This document shows, in pieces, positions 18,391-19,415 of a stretch of 19,415 nucleotides of DNA. Numbering within the stretch: position 1 is the stretch's first letter; each line of letters opens with the position of its first letter. Made by a program: the position numbers and the translations under genes. The notes under the pieces were generated by a model. The model worked only from the letters and a program-made list of their open reading frames with translations. It did not search any database and was not told the origin of the DNA. The DNA comes from Gyrodactylus bullatarudis. Lineage: Eukaryota > Platyhelminthes > Monogenea > Gyrodactylidea > Gyrodactylidae. The DNA lies in contig SSNU01000033.1 in assembly GCA_012064415.1 (NCBI GenBank), positions 137,116 to 156,530 on the forward strand, in the 5' to 3' direction.

Positions 18391-18617
18391 ACCGTGAGTT
18401 GAATATTATTCGAGTCTCTTATGGAATTGACACTTGCTTATCCGAATTTCTAACATCTAGGTGTGAGAAGACAATCTCCATCAAGTTAGAGTTCACATGG
18501 ATATAGTAATTACCAGTGACCACACTTTGCTAGTAGGTTAATTGTCTAAAAGCCACTGAACGTTTTTAAAATATCTATTTATGGCAAGTATAATTAACAA
18601 TATAAAAGTATAAAAAG

Positions 18618-19415
18618 TCAATAATTAAACAATGAATTATCTAAGTCAACATCATCATTGTCTTCATCTTGGACAAACATATTGACATCATGTTGGTCGA
18701 CAGGTTCAAGTTGAATATCTCTGTTTACTGGATGAAAAAATGATGAAAGAAGGCAATTGAAAATACCTTGCCAATCCATAGCTTTGTGATTATAAAGGTA
18801 TTCAAATATTTTAACTTATCCTGTGCATTGCTACTGTTCTGTTGATACTTTCCTTCATAGAACGCCATAATCTTTTCACTGTGTTTGTGTGAATGGAAGG
18901 GTCTATGGGATCTACATAAGTTACACTGTGATTAACTTTAACATGCCAATAACCAGCAGTGGCCCAAGCGGAATATCCCCGCCACTCATCAGAGACTAAT
19001 GTGGACCCAACAAGAATATTTTCATCTATGAAAGCTCCAATGATTTCTTGGTTACGCTCCGGGACAATTTTAAGGCGAATTCGTTTAGTTTCCCTGTCGT
19101 AAGCACCCAGGACCCATTCACGTCTTAGAATTCGACCGCGATGATATTTTCTCTTGGCAAGCTTTGTTTCGTCCATCTCAACCATATGACCGTTGCCACC
19201 AATCTTATCTTGATCAAATTCTGCTTGATTCTTCAGAAGTCTGCGGAAAAGGTCGAAATAGGAAGATATAGTTGCCTGACTAATATTAATGCTAGCAGTT
19301 ATATTCCTATATGTTCTTCCGGTAGCGAAATAATAGGTTAGCTGGATCAACATAGAGAAGCTTATTTTTTTCTTGAAGAGAAAAGTACCTTGAAAAATAA
19401 TTATTATGACAAATT
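18618..19415 (-). pseudogene. Merlin-family (ISXO2/IS1595-like DDE) transposase, partial, catalytic Glu lost
   Basis: The minus-strand frame is open from the window edge. It reads TGRTYRNITASINISQATIS (helix-turn-helix), then GGNGHMVEMDETKLAKRKYH (first Asp), WVLGAYDRET, ILVGSTLVSDEWRGYSAW (second Asp), GYWHVKVNHSVTYVDP and HTNTVKRLWRSMKES. These are the blocks of the ISXO2-like transposase domain in the expected order. Merlin elements are its animal relatives. The last block is normally HTN(T)(I/V)E.LW, with Glu completing the DDE triad. Here the codon at 18876-18874 is AAA (Lys), one base from GAA. The frame then stops after MHRIS at 18811, and a shifted frame (KIFEYLYNHKAMDWQ, then an acidic tail DNDDVDLD) continues to TGA at 18618. 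That is either a frameshift or a tiny intron. The N-terminus probably extends beyond the window. Confidence 0.85.

Larger units (their letters stand above)
18128..18558 (+). mobile_element. Fold-back element with 144-base arms carrying a tRNA-like/hammerhead core
   Basis: The left arm 18128-18271 (from CAGTGTTTTTAGACAATTAA to TTCCATAAGAGA) is the near-perfect reverse complement of the right arm 18415-18558 (from TCTCTTATGG to AAAAGCCACTG). Both arms are 144 bases. The 143-base centre contains a pol III-type B box, a complete hammerhead ribozyme core and 25 bases also found in the half copy at 683. The outer ends start CAGTG, a start seen in some DNA transposons, but I found no 8-base target duplication. 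A 16-base near-repeat (AAAGCCACTGAAYGTT) lies at 18090-18105 and 18549-18564 in direct orientation and could be a retroposition-style flanking repeat that overlaps the right end. It has no coding capacity. It could be a DNA fold-back element that captured a hammerhead SINE, or a single composite element. Confidence 0.75.

Noticed and set aside
1..19415. CRISPR arrays, bacterial operons or prophage
   Set aside because: No regularly spaced short repeats. Introns, pol III promoter elements and animal-type transposons mark this as eukaryotic.

Overview
This is an AT-rich stretch of a eukaryotic, almost certainly invertebrate animal, genome. I see no intact host gene. The window is a graveyard of mobile elements, most of them broken by stops, frameshifts or truncation. 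Merlin (ISXO2-like), piggyBac, intron-containing Tc1-like, GIY-YIG Penelope-like (PLE) and LINE remnants occur together with a hammerhead ribozyme. That mix fits an arthropod (perhaps a copepod), a flatworm or a rotifer. The sequence alone does not settle which.

Layout. 0.1-0.7 kb: a cysteine-rich gene fragment cut off by a repeat. 1.1-1.75 kb: a half copy of a palindromic repeat, then the orphan 3' end of a piggyBac element (Cys/His tail plus a GGG/TTAA terminus). 2.1-2.7 kb: LINE reverse-transcriptase tail (minus). 5.0-5.6 kb: decayed Tc1-like transposase (minus). 6.7-7.1 kb: second LINE tail (minus). 7.17-7.69 kb: possible PLE 5' part with a hammerhead-like motif. 8.8-9.2 kb: inverted-repeat element. 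9.5-10.1 kb and 11.7-12.15 kb: two PLE 3' parts with GIY-YIG endonuclease (minus). 12.2-12.6 kb: another inverted-repeat element. 13.3-14.8 kb: multi-exon Tc1-like transposase (minus), the best preserved long gene. 15.8-16.5 kb: piggyBac catalytic core (plus). 18.1-18.6 kb: an inverted-repeat element with 144-base arms whose centre holds a tRNA-like pol III B box directly followed by a type I hammerhead ribozyme. 18.6-19.4 kb: Merlin transposase (minus), running off the window edge.

The most interesting feature is the hammerhead/tRNA-like cassette inside a large fold-back element at 18.1-18.6 kb. One half of the same repeat family recurs at 0.7 kb without the ribozyme. Second is the Tc1-like transposase with a long acidic insertion between its first two catalytic aspartates. 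Several very short candidate introns (22, 24 and 34 nt) and a Merlin transposase in which a single base change replaces the expected catalytic Glu with Lys also deserve a look.

All family assignments come from reading motifs by eye. No database search was possible.
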